The position numbers were made by a program, and so were the translations under genes. A stretch of 64,000 nucleotides of DNA, from NCBI RefSeq assembly GCF_019264355.1, contig NZ_JAHVAH010000001.1, forward strand, positions 976,001 to 1,040,000. The letters are read 5' to 3'. Source of the stretch: Sphingomicrobium clamense (GTDB lineage Bacteria > Pseudomonadota > Alphaproteobacteria > Sphingomonadales > Sphingomonadaceae). Below, piece after piece: positions 51,619 through 61,497 of this stretch. The notes beneath the pieces are model-generated. The model saw only the letters and a list, made by a program, of their open reading frames with translations, was not told the DNA's origin and did no database searches. Within the stretch, counting starts at the first letter, position 1, and the number at the start of each line of letters is the position of its first letter.

Positions 51619-52494
51619 ATGCGCTTTGCCTTGCTCGCCTCCGCGTTCCTCTTCGCGAGCCCCGCGCTCGCGCAAGACGACCGCTTTGCCAATGTCGAGA
51701 TCGAGGTGGTCGAAGTCGCCCCCAACGTCGCGGTGCTGTTCGGGCAGGGCGGCAACATCGCGCTCTCGCATGGCGATGACGGCAACGTCCTGATCGACGA
51801 CCAGTTCGCGCCGCTCGTGCCCAAGATCGTGGCCGCGGTCGAAGGCATTTCGGACGGCCCCGTCCGCTTCGTCATCAACACCCACCACCATGGCGACCAT
51901 ACCGGCGGCAACGAGGCGATGGCAGAGGCCGGTGCGCTGGTCATGGCGCATGATAATGTCCGCAAGAATATCCTCGCGCGGCTGGCGGAGAATGGCGACA
52001 CGAGCGGCACGCACGGTTCGCTCCCCGTCATCACCTTCGACAGCAGCGTCGACCTGCACTGGAATGGCGAGACGATCGACATCGTCCACGTCCACCACGC
52101 CCATACCGATGGCGACGCGCTGGTATTCTTCACCGGCAGCAAGGTGCTCCACATGGGCGACACCTATTTCAACGGCGTGACCTGGCCCTATATCGACACC
52201 GGCAATGGCGGATCGATCGACGGGCTGGTCAAGGCGATCGCTTCGGCACTGGCGCGGATTGACGATAGCTGGACGGTCATCCCGGGCCACGGCCCGGTCG
52301 CCACGCACGACGATCTCCATGCTTATCACGATATGCTCAAGACGCTTCGCGACGGCGTCGCTGCGGCCATCGCTGCCGGTGAAACGCTGGAGCAGGTGCA
52401 GGCGCGCGATCTCACCGCCGGCTACGACGTCGAGGACGGCTTCATTTCGGGCGATAAGTTTATCGAGGTGCTCTACAACCAGCTCAGCGATTGA
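51619..52494 (+). CDS. Exported metallo-beta-lactamase-fold hydrolase
   Basis: A 291-residue protein with a signal peptide (LLASAFLFASPALAQ) and the MBL zinc motif NTHHHGDHTGGN, then HVHHAHTDGDALVFF, VLHMGDTYFNG and VIPGHGP. The plan resembles periplasmic quinoprotein-relay or SoxH-like MBL proteins rather than true beta-lactamases. Substrate unknown. Follows dnaJ by 52 bases with a hairpin over its ribosome site and overlaps the convergent phytochrome gene by 11 bases. Confidence 0.85.
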   Translation: MRFALLASAFLFASPALAQDDRFANVEIEVVEVAPNVAVLFGQGGNIALSHGDDGNVLIDDQFAPLVPKIVAAVEGISDGPVRFVINTHHHGDHTGGNEAMAEAGALVMAHDNVRKNILARLAENGDTSGTHGSLPVITFDSSVDLHWNGETIDIVHVHHAHTDGDALVFFTGSKVLHMGDTYFNGVTWPYIDTGNGGSIDGLVKAIASALARIDDSWTVIPGHGPVATHDDLHAYHDMLKTLRDGVAAAIAAGETLEQVQARDLTAGYDVEDGFISGDKFIEVLYNQLSD

Positions 52495-55072
52495 GCCATT
52501 CGCTCACACGCTTGCTGACGGACGCGATCGTATAGGGCTTTTGCAGCACCAGACGGTCGCAATGTTTGTCGGGCAACTGCGCTTGCTCGCCATAACCTGT
52601 CGCAAAGACGAACGGCGTGCCGCGCTTTTCCAATTCGTCCGCAACCGGATAGCTATTTTGGTCGCCCAGATTGATGTCGAGCAGGGCGAAGTCGATTTCT
52701 TCGCGCTCGAGCGTCGCGAGCGCGCCAGCGACGGTGCCCTCGGTCACGACCCGATCCGCTCCCAATCGCATGACGATATCTTCGGCGTCGAGCGAGATGA
52801 TGAGGCTGTCCTCGACCAGCAGCAGCGTCTTGTCCTTGAAGATGTCGTCGACGACCGGCTCACGCAGCTTGTGGCCTTCATCGCTGATGACCGCGGCTTC
52901 GGGCACCGGCTCCATCTTCCTTTCCTCGTCGACGCTCAGATGGCGTGCCGGGATGCGGAAGCAGGCCCAGAAGCCTTCCTTGCGATAATTGAGGTCTGAC
53001 GAGCCGCCCAAATCGTAGGGAACGCTATGTTCGATGATGGTCGTGCCGAAGCCCTGGCGCGACGGTTTGACGACGACCGGGCCTTCTTTTTCCTGCCAGT
53101 CGATGACGAGGTCGCCATTATTGTCGATGCGCCAGTCGACCTCGACGCACCCGCTGTCCGACAGGCTGCCATATTTGGCGCTGTTGGTGACCAGTTCGTG
53201 GATCACCAGCGCCATCGTCGAATAGGCCTGGGGCTTGAGAAGAACGTTGGGACCGCTGGTCGTGAGGCGATCCTTCTGATGCACGAGGAAAGCCGCGACC
53301 TCGGCGTCGATCAGGCCCTTGAGCGGCGCGGGGCCCCAATGGTCGTCGGTGATCTGGTTGTGCGCCCGGGCCAGCGCGTGCACGCGCCCGTCAATCTGCG
53401 CGACGAAGTCCTCGATCGAGGTTTCCTCGGTCGGCTTCGCCTGGCGGATCAGCCCGCGGATCAGCGAGAGGATGTTGCGAACCCGGTGATTGAGTTCTGC
53501 GATCAGCAACTCCTGCCGGTCGTTCGCCGCCTTGCGTTCCTGATTGGCCTCGTCTGCGAGGCGCAGCACGACTTCGATCAAGGTTGCGCGGAGCGTTTCG
53601 GCGACGCGGGTCTCGCTCGGGGTAAACGGCGCTGACTTGCCCTCGACCAGTTCCTTCCATTCCGCAAAGCTTTCGCGCGGGGTGAGGCGCGCGCCGTTGG
53701 GGCCATAGCTGACCGGCTTGTGCGGATCGCCGCCCCAGCGCACCGAGCGAATGCGCTCTTCACGGAACAGCACGACATAGTCGCGCGGCGTCCGGCTGAT
53801 CGGGATGGCCAGCAGCCCTGCCGCCGTGTCTGCATGGTCGACCGCGTCGGGGACCAGCGAGGCGATATGGTCGGTCGCGTATACCTTGCCGCGCGCGGTG
53901 GTATTGAGCATCCGCACGATCGCTTCGAACTGCTTGGCGTCGGGGGTATGGCCCGACAATGCCTGGTTGCCGTTGATGAACACGCCGACACCATCGGCGG
54001 GGATGGCGCTGGTGAGAATCTGCGACAGCCATTGCGGGTCGTTGAGCAGGCTCTCGTCAGACGCGACCGAGCCCAGCAGGTGATCCGACACGTCGCGGGC
54101 ACGGCGCTCGTAATCCACCATCTCCTGCCGCTGCCGGCTTTCGATCCGCATCGCGAACATCTGCGCGAACAGCTCGCACACCGCGCGCCGCTCGAAGGCA
54201 GGGCAGCGCGGCCCCGAATAATGATGGCAGGCGATCAGGCCCCAGAATTTTCCGTCGACGATCAGCGAGATCGACATCGAGGCGGTGACGCCCATATTCT
54301 TGAGATATTCGATGTGGATCGGGCTCACCGCGCGCAGCACCGACAGCGACAGGTCGAGCGGCTTTCCTTCCGCATTCTTCTGCGGAACGATCGCCACAGT
54401 GTTGGCCGACACGTCGACGATCATGCGCAACAGGTTGCGCTGATAAAGTTCGCGCGCCTGCTTGGGGATATCACTCGCCGGATAATGCATGCCCAGAAAG
54501 CTGCCGATGCCCGACTTGGCGGCCTCGGCGACGACCTCGCCCGATCCGTCCTCGTCGAACTGGTAGATCATGACCCGGTCGAACCCGGTCAGCGCGCGCA
54601 CCTGTCGTGCACCTTCGCGGTAGAAACTTTCGACGTCCTCGGTCTTGTCGAGCCGCCCGATCATCCCGCGCACCGTGCTCATCGCATCGCCATGGTCGCG
54701 CTCGCGCGCCGGCTCGCCCTCGACCACGATCGTCCCGTCGATCATGTGGATGGCGACATCGAATGGCTGCCCATTCTCGACCAGCGGAATTGCGAACAGT
54801 CGTTCGACGTCGTCGGGTCCTCGCAGCAGCGCCAGCCGGTTGCGCAGCGCATGGATCGCTTCGCCCGAGAAAAGCTCCTGCGCATTCTCGCCAATCACCC
54901 CATCGGGCGCCGCGTCGAAATATTCGGAAATGTTGGCGGACACGCACTGGACCATCCAGTCCGACGACAGCGCCACAAGGAACCCGATCGGCTGGATCGC
55001 GCCCAGCAGGTGGATCGGCTCGCGGTCGCAATTGGTCAGGTCGACCTGGAAATCGTCACTATGCTCGTTCAT
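52484..55072 (-). CDS. bphP: Bacteriophytochrome with HWE kinase and C-terminal receiver
   Basis: An 862-residue red/far-red light sensor. Cys15 (LTNCDREPIH) is at the place where bacteriophytochromes bind biliverdin. PAS about 20-120; GAF about 145-310 with YQFDEDGSGEVVAEA, YPASDIPKQARELY and SPIHIEYLKNMGV; PHY about 330-510 with YGPNGARLTPRESFAEW. The HWE/HisKA2-type kinase has IAELNHRVRNILSLIRGL (phospho-His) and HELVTNSAKYGSLS. The receiver, about 745-862, has LLLVEDSLIISLDAED and ALLDINLGD. It lies 18 bases after the heme oxygenase gene, whose product is the chromophore. The output partner is not in the window. Confidence 0.93.
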   Translation of the reverse strand: MNEHSDDFQVDLTNCDREPIHLLGAIQPIGFLVALSSDWMVQCVSANISEYFDAAPDGVIGENAQELFSGEAIHALRNRLALLRGPDDVERLFAIPLVENGQPFDVAIHMIDGTIVVEGEPARERDHGDAMSTVRGMIGRLDKTEDVESFYREGARQVRALTGFDRVMIYQFDEDGSGEVVAEAAKSGIGSFLGMHYPASDIPKQARELYQRNLLRMIVDVSANTVAIVPQKNAEGKPLDLSLSVLRAVSPIHIEYLKNMGVTASMSISLIVDGKFWGLIACHHYSGPRCPAFERRAVCELFAQMFAMRIESRQRQEMVDYERRARDVSDHLLGSVASDESLLNDPQWLSQILTSAIPADGVGVFINGNQALSGHTPDAKQFEAIVRMLNTTARGKVYATDHIASLVPDAVDHADTAAGLLAIPISRTPRDYVVLFREERIRSVRWGGDPHKPVSYGPNGARLTPRESFAEWKELVEGKSAPFTPSETRVAETLRATLIEVVLRLADEANQERKAANDRQELLIAELNHRVRNILSLIRGLIRQAKPTEETSIEDFVAQIDGRVHALARAHNQITDDHWGPAPLKGLIDAEVAAFLVHQKDRLTTSGPNVLLKPQAYSTMALVIHELVTNSAKYGSLSDSGCVEVDWRIDNNGDLVIDWQEKEGPVVVKPSRQGFGTTIIEHSVPYDLGGSSDLNYRKEGFWACFRIPARHLSVDEERKMEPVPEAAVISDEGHKLREPVVDDIFKDKTLLLVEDSLIISLDAEDIVMRLGADRVVTEGTVAGALATLEREEIDFALLDINLGDQNSYPVADELEKRGTPFVFATGYGEQAQLPDKHCDRLVLQKPYTIASVSKRVSEWLNR

Positions 55073-55090
55073 GCCCCACCATTTTTCGGC

Positions 55091-55609
55091 TTATTTCGCC
55101 GCACGCAGAAAGGTTTCGAAGACCGCATTGGCTGATGCGACCGCTTGAACGCGGTCAACGTCTTCGTGCAGCAATCGTTCAATTTCCGCAACGAATTGCG
55201 GCCAGCGCAGCGCTGGGTCGTGATCGAGATAGGCGTGGGGTAGCCCAGCCCCCACCGCGCGTTTGAGCACCGTCCCACCCAGCCGCGACCCTTCGAGCAC
55301 ATAAGCCCCGCCACAGATCGCGGCGTCGCTCTCGAAATCCGGCGGCGTCATCGGCGCCGGCATCTCCAGCCCCAGCGCCTCCAGATCCTCCCTCAGCCAC
55401 CGCGCCCGCACCATCTCGCGCCACTGCGGGAACAGCCGCTCGGCCCCCGCCTCGGTCAGCGCTTTTTCGATCGGCACGAACGCCGCCGCGTGCGCCAGCA
55501 GGAACGCACCATAATCTCCGCGATCCGACAGGTCGTACGCCGAAAAATGCGCATCGAGCGCCTCGTGGGCCTCGTGCGTCTCTTCTCTTAACCGTGCACG
55601 TGCGCTCAA
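55091..55609 (-). CDS. bphO: Biliverdin-producing heme oxygenase
   Basis: A 172-residue protein resembling bacterial heme oxygenases: LREETHEAHEALDAHFSAYD at the N-terminus supplies the proximal His (His12 or His15), YGAFLLAHAAAFVPIEKAL follows, and GGAYVLEGSRLGGTVLKRAV carries the distal-helix glycines (GxxYVxxGSxxG). It opens heme to biliverdin, the chromophore of the adjacent phytochrome. TTG 55609 overlaps the purB stop; the open frame extends 51 codons into purB without homology, so the shorter start was taken. Confidence 0.87.
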   Translation of the reverse strand: MSARARLREETHEAHEALDAHFSAYDLSDRGDYGAFLLAHAAAFVPIEKALTEAGAERLFPQWREMVRARWLREDLEALGLEMPAPMTPPDFESDAAICGGAYVLEGSRLGGTVLKRAVGAGLPHAYLDHDPALRWPQFVAEIERLLHEDVDRVQAVASANAVFETFLRAAK

Positions 55610-56925
55610 GCGCCGAACACCCGCTCGAAGATCGTGTCGATACGCTTCAGGTGATAGTCGAGGTCGAAACTCTCCTCGAGCTTTTCGGGCGAAATCTTCG
55701 CGGTCACTTCCGGATCGGCCTTGAGCAGGTCGAGCAACTGCTGCTCGCCATCTGACTCCCACACCTTCATCGCATTGCGCTGGACGATGGCATAGCTCTC
55801 CTCGCGGCTCAGCCCCGCCTGCGTCAGCGCCAGCAGTACCCGCTGCGAATGGATGAGCCCGCCCATCCGGTCCATGTTCTTGCGCATCCGCTCGGGGTAG
55901 ACGAGCAGCTTGTCGATGACGCCGGTGAGGCGCCCGAGCGCGAAGTCGAGCGTAATCGTCGCATCGGGCCCGATGAAGCGCTCGACCGATGAATGCGAAA
56001 TATCGCGCTCATGCCACAAGGCGACATTTTCCATCGCCGGCACCACCGCGCTGCGCACCATTCGCGCCAGGCCCGTCAGATTCTCGGTCAGGATCGGGTT
56101 GCGCTTGTGCGGCATCGCGCTGCTGCCCTTCTGCCCGGGCGAGAAATATTCCTCCGCCTCGAGCACTTCGGTGCGCTGCAAATGGCGGATTTCCACCGCC
56201 AGCCGCTCGATCGAGCTGGCGATGACGCCCAGCACCGCGAAGAACATGGCGTGGCGGTCGCGCGGGATGACCTGCGTCGAGGTCGGCTCGGGGGTCAGCC
56301 CCAATTCCTTGGCGACATGCGCTTCGACGCGCGGGTCGATATTGGCGAACGTGCCGACCGCGCCCGAGATCGCACAGGTCGCGATTTCCTCGCGCGCCGC
56401 CTTGAGCCGCGACAGGTTGCGGTCGAACTCGGCATAGGCCTGCGCCATCTTGAGCCCGAACGTGACCGGCTCGGCATGGATGCCGTGGCTGCGCCCGATC
56501 GTCGGGGTCAACTTGTGCTCCATCGCGCGCCGCTTGAGCGCCTCGAGCAATTTCTCGAGATCGGCGATCAAAATATCCGCCGCCTGCTTCAACTGCACCG
56601 CAAGGCTCGTGTCGAGTACGTCGGAGCTGGTCATGCCCTGATGGATCCAGCGCCGCTCGGGCCCGACCTTCTCGCCCGCCCAGGTGAGGAAGGCGATCAC
56701 GTCATGCTTGGTCACCGCCTCGATCTCGTGGATCGCCGCAACGTCAATCTCGCCCAGCACGTCGTCGTCATAGGCCTTGCGCAGCGTCTTGGCGTCCTCG
56801 GCAGGGATCATCCCGATCTCGCCCATCGCCTCGGCAGCGAAAATCTCGATCGCCCACCAGATGCGGTAGCGGTTCTCGGGCGTCCAGATGGCGGACATTT
56901 CGGGGCGTGCGTAGCGCGGGACCAT
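55606..56925 (-). CDS. purB: Adenylosuccinate lyase
   Basis: A 439-residue enzyme of purine synthesis that removes fumarate from SAICAR and adenylosuccinate. Start YARPEMSAIWTPENRYRIWW, then TSSDVLDTSLAVQL and GRSHGIHAEPVTFGLKMA (active His), and the signature GSSAMPHKRNPILTENLTGL. Full length. Its stop overlaps the heme oxygenase start, so a housekeeping gene drives the light-sensor pair. Confidence 0.96.
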   Translation of the reverse strand: MVPRYARPEMSAIWTPENRYRIWWAIEIFAAEAMGEIGMIPAEDAKTLRKAYDDDVLGEIDVAAIHEIEAVTKHDVIAFLTWAGEKVGPERRWIHQGMTSSDVLDTSLAVQLKQAADILIADLEKLLEALKRRAMEHKLTPTIGRSHGIHAEPVTFGLKMAQAYAEFDRNLSRLKAAREEIATCAISGAVGTFANIDPRVEAHVAKELGLTPEPTSTQVIPRDRHAMFFAVLGVIASSIERLAVEIRHLQRTEVLEAEEYFSPGQKGSSAMPHKRNPILTENLTGLARMVRSAVVPAMENVALWHERDISHSSVERFIGPDATITLDFALGRLTGVIDKLLVYPERMRKNMDRMGGLIHSQRVLLALTQAGLSREESYAIVQRNAMKVWESDGEQQLLDLLKADPEVTAKISPEKLEESFDLDYHLKRIDTIFERVFGA

Positions 56926-57054
56926 GGTCGAATATTCCTGATTGCAAGCTTTGTGCGGGCGCTAGCAGGAACGTCGGGCGGATACCATGGGCGTCTTGAC
57001 CGAATGCGAACTCGATGGCACTCGAATGATCAATCAAATGGATGGAGGGGCAAT

Positions 57055-57534
57055 ATGCGTGTCTTGATTTCTGCCGTGGCAGTCCTGGGCTTGGCTGGAT
57101 GCACAACCATGAAAACGCCAGACAATAGCGCCCTCCGCGTCGACCGCACCATCGTCGTCGCGACCCAGTCCGCGGGCCCGCAAAGCATGACCGCCGCCTA
57201 TGCGCGCTTCGCCAACCCCGGCGCCGCAGACCGTCTCCTGGCAGTGACCTGCGACTGCGCCGATCGGGTCGAGCTCCACCACATGGTCGGTGAGGGAGAG
57301 GCGCGGAAGATGGTGACCGAAGAGGAGTTTTCGATCCCCGCCAACGCCACTTCGGTGATCGAACCGCCGGGTCTCGAGTGGCACATGATGCTCGTCGGGC
57401 TGAAGGAGCCGCTGCCGGTGGGCGAAGCGGTGTCGATGACCATGCAATTCGAGATTGCTGGCACCCGCTCACTGGATTTCGTGGCCGTAGAGAGCAGCGC
57501 CGATGCATGGCGCGCAATGGACGAAGGCGACTAG
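57055..57534 (+). CDS. PCu(A)C-type copper chaperone-like lipoprotein
   Basis: A 159-residue exported protein with lipobox LAGC (VLGLAGCTTM). The domain matches PCu(A)C copper chaperones: TAAYARFANPGAADRLLAVT, then HHMVGEGEARKM, and LEWHMMLVGLKEPLPVGEAV. The family copper motif H(M)-x10-M-x21-HxM is only partly kept: HHM and HMM are seen, with Met near. A CDC motif (TCDCADR) is an extra. It would deliver copper to cytochrome oxidase, which is not in the window. ATG 57055 follows GGAGGGG. Confidence 0.8.
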   Translation: MRVLISAVAVLGLAGCTTMKTPDNSALRVDRTIVVATQSAGPQSMTAAYARFANPGAADRLLAVTCDCADRVELHHMVGEGEARKMVTEEEFSIPANATSVIEPPGLEWHMMLVGLKEPLPVGEAVSMTMQFEIAGTRSLDFVAVESSADAWRAMDEGD

Positions 57535-57544
57535 CCTCGCTCTC

Positions 57545-58252
57545 CTAAAGGTGGCCCTGCGCCCTGAGGCTGGCATGCCCGTCGCCCCCGATCACAAGAT
57601 GATCGTGCACCGACAGTTTGAGCGGCCGCGCCGCCGCCAGCAATTCCTGGGTCAGCCTGATGTCCTGCCGTGACGGCGTCGGGTCGCCCGACGGGTGGTT
57701 GTGCACCAGGATCAGCGCCGCCGCCTGCAAGTCGAGCGCCCGCTTGACGATCTCGCGCACGTGGATCGCGCTTTCGTCGATCGTGCCCGTCCACATCGCA
57801 TCGTTGGAAATAAGCCTGTTCTTGGCATCGAGGAACAGCACGCGCACTTCCTCGGTTTGACGGTGCGCCATCGCGACCTTGAGATAGTCGAGCAGCGATT
57901 GCCCGTCCGAAATCACCGGCTGTTCGGCGACCTTGGCTTCCAGCAGACGCCGCGCGGTCAGCTCCGCAATCTTGAGCGCGCCAAGCTGGGCAGGGGACAC
58001 GCCCTCGCGTCGCAGCACTTCGGGCGGCGCACCCAGCAGCCCGCCAATCCCGCCGAATTGGTCGAGCAGCTCTTTGGCACGGCGCTTGGTGTCGCCGCGC
58101 CGATTGTGGAGCGCGAGAAGATATTCGACCGGTTCATGGTCGAGGAGGCTGTTGTCACCGCGATAGATCCGCTCGCGCAGTCTCTTACGGTGACCGTGAT
58201 GGGCATCGACCTCGGATCCGGCTACGAGATCTTGTCTCGGGTCGTTTGCCAT
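57545..58252 (-). CDS. radC: RadC family JAB/MPN protein
   Basis: A 235-residue protein. N-terminal helix-hairpin-helix part (EVLRREGVSPAQLGALKIAE) and C-terminal JAMM metal site: the Glu in VRVLFLDAKNRLI region, HVREIVKRALDLQAAALILV, HNHPSGDPTPSRQD and ARPLKLSVHDHLVIGG. The family was once linked to DNA repair, but that is not proven; some members act on recombination intermediates or phage-like elements. Complete for the chromosomal type. ATG 58252. Confidence 0.93.
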   Translation of the reverse strand: MANDPRQDLVAGSEVDAHHGHRKRLRERIYRGDNSLLDHEPVEYLLALHNRRGDTKRRAKELLDQFGGIGGLLGAPPEVLRREGVSPAQLGALKIAELTARRLLEAKVAEQPVISDGQSLLDYLKVAMAHRQTEEVRVLFLDAKNRLISNDAMWTGTIDESAIHVREIVKRALDLQAAALILVHNHPSGDPTPSRQDIRLTQELLAAARPLKLSVHDHLVIGGDGHASLRAQGHL

Positions 58253-58341
58253 GAGACCAACCGTTAGGGCAGCGCAACGACCCGTGCAAGAAGCGGGTTT
58301 GTTGCGGGAACGTAAGCGCTTCTGGGGGTTTGGACTTGGCA

Positions 58342-61300
58342 ATGAGTGAAGAGTCCCCCCTCGTCTGGCACCGTCGCAAGGGCTGGCGACGTGCGCGAAT
58401 GTCCTTCGTGGGCATTCTCTTCCTCCTCGTGATCGTCATCGTCGCGGTGTGGCTGTTCCGCAAACCGCTGGCCGACGACGCCATCGAAAAAGAACTGGAA
58501 AAGCGCGGCGTACAGGCGAGCTACGAGCTCGACCGGGTCGGATTACGCACCCAGCGCCTTCGCAACATCGTGATCGGCGATCCCGATAATCCCGACCTGG
58601 TCGCCGACTTCGTCGAGGTGAAGACGCGGATTTCGATCACCGGCTCGGTCAATCCGTATCGCATCACCGCGCGTGGAGTTCGGCTGAAAGGCCGTTGGGG
58701 CGAGGACGGGCTGCAATTTGGCGAGCTCGACAAGCTCATTCCCGAGGGCGATGGCGGCCCGTTCGAATTGCCCAACGTCGCGGTCGACCTGGCCGATACT
58801 CAGGTTGGCCTCGCGACGCCCTATGGGCCCGTCGGCCTCGCGATCGCCGGCAAGGGCCACCTCAAGGGCGGCTTCAAGGGCATGGTCGCGCTGTCGTCCT
58901 CGCAACTGGCGCAGGGCGACTGCCGCGCCGACGAGGTCAAGGCCCGGCTGTCGCTGGCGATCGATGCCGGGCGTCCCAACATCGACGGACCGATCCGCGC
59001 CGACAGCCTCGCTTGCGGCGACGCCTTCGCATTGGCCTCGCCGATCCTCACCCCCGACCTGGAAATCGGGGTCGACTTCGACGCCGTCTCGGGCGCGGTG
59101 CTGCTCGAAGCTGCCTCGGGTCGCTTTGGTGACGGCAATCGCTCCGGTCCGCTGGTCGCGCGGCTGGCCGCCGACGGACCGTTCGACAATTTGCGCGGCG
59201 ACATGTCGGCTCGGCTCGACAGGGCGGAATTTGCCGGTGTGACCGCAGGCGCGCTGCGGCTCGAGGGCGATTACCGGCTCGATACCGAAGAGATGGATTA
59301 TCGCGTCGAGGGCCAGTTGCGCCTCGCCGACGGTTCGATCGCGGGCGATACTGCACAGAACCTTGCCGACGGCATGGCGGGGCTGGTCGGCACGCCGCTC
59401 GAACCCGTCGCGCGCAAGCTCGCCCGCGCCATCGTCGTCAATGCGCGCGATTTTGCGGGCGAGGCCGACTTTATCGCCGATGACGAAGTCGGGCTTCAGG
59501 TGCGCAGCGCCACCGTCGCCGCCGACGCAGGCGGGCGGCTCACCATGGCAGGCGGGCGCGGGGTCGTCATTCCGCTGGGCGAGGGCGACCGGATCGTCGA
59601 TACCGCGGTCCAGGTCGAAGGCGGCGGGCTCCCCGACATCCGCCTCACGCTCGAAGACGATGGGTCGGGCCTCATCGCCGGGCGCGGCGAAATCGCGCCC
59701 TATCGTGCCGGCGGCGCACTTGCCTCGTTCGACGACCTGTCCTTCCGCCAGCGCGCCGACGGCTGGCTGTTGTTCGACACCGATGCCACCATCACCGGGC
59801 CGATCCCCGACGGCTTCGTCGAATCGCTCCGGCTGCCAGTTGACGGGCGCATCGGCCCGAATGGGCAGTTAGAGTTACTGTCGGGGTGTCGCAACGCGAC
59901 ATTTCGTCGCTTCGGTCTCGGCTCGCTCACGCTCGAAAACAGCACGATCGAGGTCTGCAGCGAGGGCAACGCGCTCTTCTCCCGCGCCCGAGGGCTCAAC
60001 TTCTCGACCGGCGCGCTCGACTTGGGCGGCTCGCTCGGCGGCAACCCCTTCCGCCTGACCGCCGACAGCGGCGGCGTGATCCAGGAAGAGGGCTTCACCC
60101 TGACCAACGCCTCAGTCACGATGGGCGACCCCGACAGCCCTGTCGTCATCAATGCCGAAGAGATCAAGGGCGCAGTCGCGGGCGGCCTTGCCGGCACCTT
60201 TTTCAATGCCGACGCCACGATCGGATCGGTCGTGGTCGGCATCCGCGAAGCGACCGGCTTCTGGCAGGCCGAGGGCAGCGACCTTTACATCCAGGGCGAG
60301 CTAACCGCCTACGACCGCAACGACGAAGTCCGTTTCTATCCCCTGATCAGTGAAAATGTTCGCTTCCAGATGGTCGACGGCATGATCGATGCCACCGGCA
60401 CGCTTCAGCATCCCTATAGCGGCATCAAGATCATGGACGTCGCCGTGACCCACAATCTCGACACCGGCTATGGCGATGCGCTGCTCGACCTGACCGACGG
60501 AGTGGCGTTCGACGAAAATCTCCAGCCTGAAGAGCTGACCCCGATCACCGAGGGCGTGATCGCGCTGGTCGTCGGGCAGATCAATGGCACGGGCGAGATT
60601 GGCTGGGGCGGTGAGAAGACCGTCTCGACCGGGACCTTCAACATCGTCGATACCGACCTTGCCGCCAGCTTCGGTCCGGTGACGGGCCTTAACGGCACGA
60701 TTAATTTCTCCGACCTCCTCAACCTCGAAACGCCCCCGAACCAGCTATTCACGGTCGACATCCTCAACCCCGGTGTCCCGGTGGGCGAGGGCGTGGTGAC
60801 CTATCAGCTGCTCGGCGAGCAGCTGGTCAAGATCGAGCGCGGTATCTGGCCGTTCATGGGCGGCGATCTCATCCTGCGCGAAACGATCATGGATTTCGGT
60901 CGCCCGTCGGCCAAGCGCCTGACCTTCGAGGTGCTGGCGTTCGACGCGGAGCTGTTCGTCCAGCGGCTGGAATTCGACGACACGGTCTACATCACCGGCA
61001 TTTTCGACGGCGTTTTCCCGATGATCTTCGACGAGGATGGCGGACGGATCGTCGGCGGACGCCTCGATGCGCGCGAAGGCGGCGGCATCATCGAATATAA
61101 AGCCGGGACCGAGGATCTGGGACTGGGCGCGAAGCTTGCCATGTCGATCATCCGGAGCTTGCGCTACGGCGCGATGATCGTGCGGCTCGATGGCGAGCTC
61201 GACGGCGAATTTGCCACGACGCTCGACATCGACCAGGTGCGGCTGGGCGAGACGACCGCGGCGCGCATCCTGCGCCAGGTCAGCGACGTGCCCGTCAATT

Positions 61301-61497
61301 TGGATGTGGAGATTAACGGGCCGTTCCGCGCGCTGATCGCGACGCTGCAGAGCTTCGACGACCCGCAAACGCTCATCGCCGACATCCTGCCCGGACCGCT
61401 CGAGGATATTCCCGGCGCCGCGATCGAAGTGATTCGCAAGGAAGACGAACGCGAGACCGAAGCCGATGACATGCCTACCGAGGAGGAAGTGAAATGA
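58342..61497 (+). CDS. ydbH: YdbH-like AsmA-family intermembrane lipid-transport protein
   Basis: A 1051-residue inner-membrane-anchored periplasmic protein: basic N-terminus, one membrane helix (FVGILFLLVIVIVAVWLF, about 22-39), then a very long repetitive beta-rich body with many Gly/Asp turns (for example GQINGTGEIGWGGEKTVSTG) that would form the hydrophobic groove of an AsmA-like bridge. In E. coli YdbH works with YhdP and TamB to carry phospholipids to the outer membrane, with YnbE completing the bridge and YdbL as partner. Exactly these two small genes follow with four- and one-base overlaps. TTG 58330 is an alternative start. Confidence 0.88.
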   Translation: MSEESPLVWHRRKGWRRARMSFVGILFLLVIVIVAVWLFRKPLADDAIEKELEKRGVQASYELDRVGLRTQRLRNIVIGDPDNPDLVADFVEVKTRISITGSVNPYRITARGVRLKGRWGEDGLQFGELDKLIPEGDGGPFELPNVAVDLADTQVGLATPYGPVGLAIAGKGHLKGGFKGMVALSSSQLAQGDCRADEVKARLSLAIDAGRPNIDGPIRADSLACGDAFALASPILTPDLEIGVDFDAVSGAVLLEAASGRFGDGNRSGPLVARLAADGPFDNLRGDMSARLDRAEFAGVTAGALRLEGDYRLDTEEMDYRVEGQLRLADGSIAGDTAQNLADGMAGLVGTPLEPVARKLARAIVVNARDFAGEADFIADDEVGLQVRSATVAADAGGRLTMAGGRGVVIPLGEGDRIVDTAVQVEGGGLPDIRLTLEDDGSGLIAGRGEIAPYRAGGALASFDDLSFRQRADGWLLFDTDATITGPIPDGFVESLRLPVDGRIGPNGQLELLSGCRNATFRRFGLGSLTLENSTIEVCSEGNALFSRARGLNFSTGALDLGGSLGGNPFRLTADSGGVIQEEGFTLTNASVTMGDPDSPVVINAEEIKGAVAGGLAGTFFNADATIGSVVVGIREATGFWQAEGSDLYIQGELTAYDRNDEVRFYPLISENVRFQMVDGMIDATGTLQHPYSGIKIMDVAVTHNLDTGYGDALLDLTDGVAFDENLQPEELTPITEGVIALVVGQINGTGEIGWGGEKTVSTGTFNIVDTDLAASFGPVTGLNGTINFSDLLNLETPPNQLFTVDILNPGVPVGEGVVTYQLLGEQLVKIERGIWPFMGGDLILRETIMDFGRPSAKRLTFEVLAFDAELFVQRLEFDDTVYITGIFDGVFPMIFDEDGGRIVGGRLDAREGGGIIEYKAGTEDLGLGAKLAMSIIRSLRYGAMIVRLDGELDGEFATTLDIDQVRLGETTAARILRQVSDVPVNLDVEINGPFRALIATLQSFDDPQTLIADILPGPLEDIPGAAIEVIRKEDERETEADDMPTEEEVK

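Noticed and set aside
51619..52494. Antibiotic-resistance metallo-beta-lactamase
   Set aside because: The zinc motif is shared by the whole fold and the rest resembles other periplasmic MBL hydrolases.
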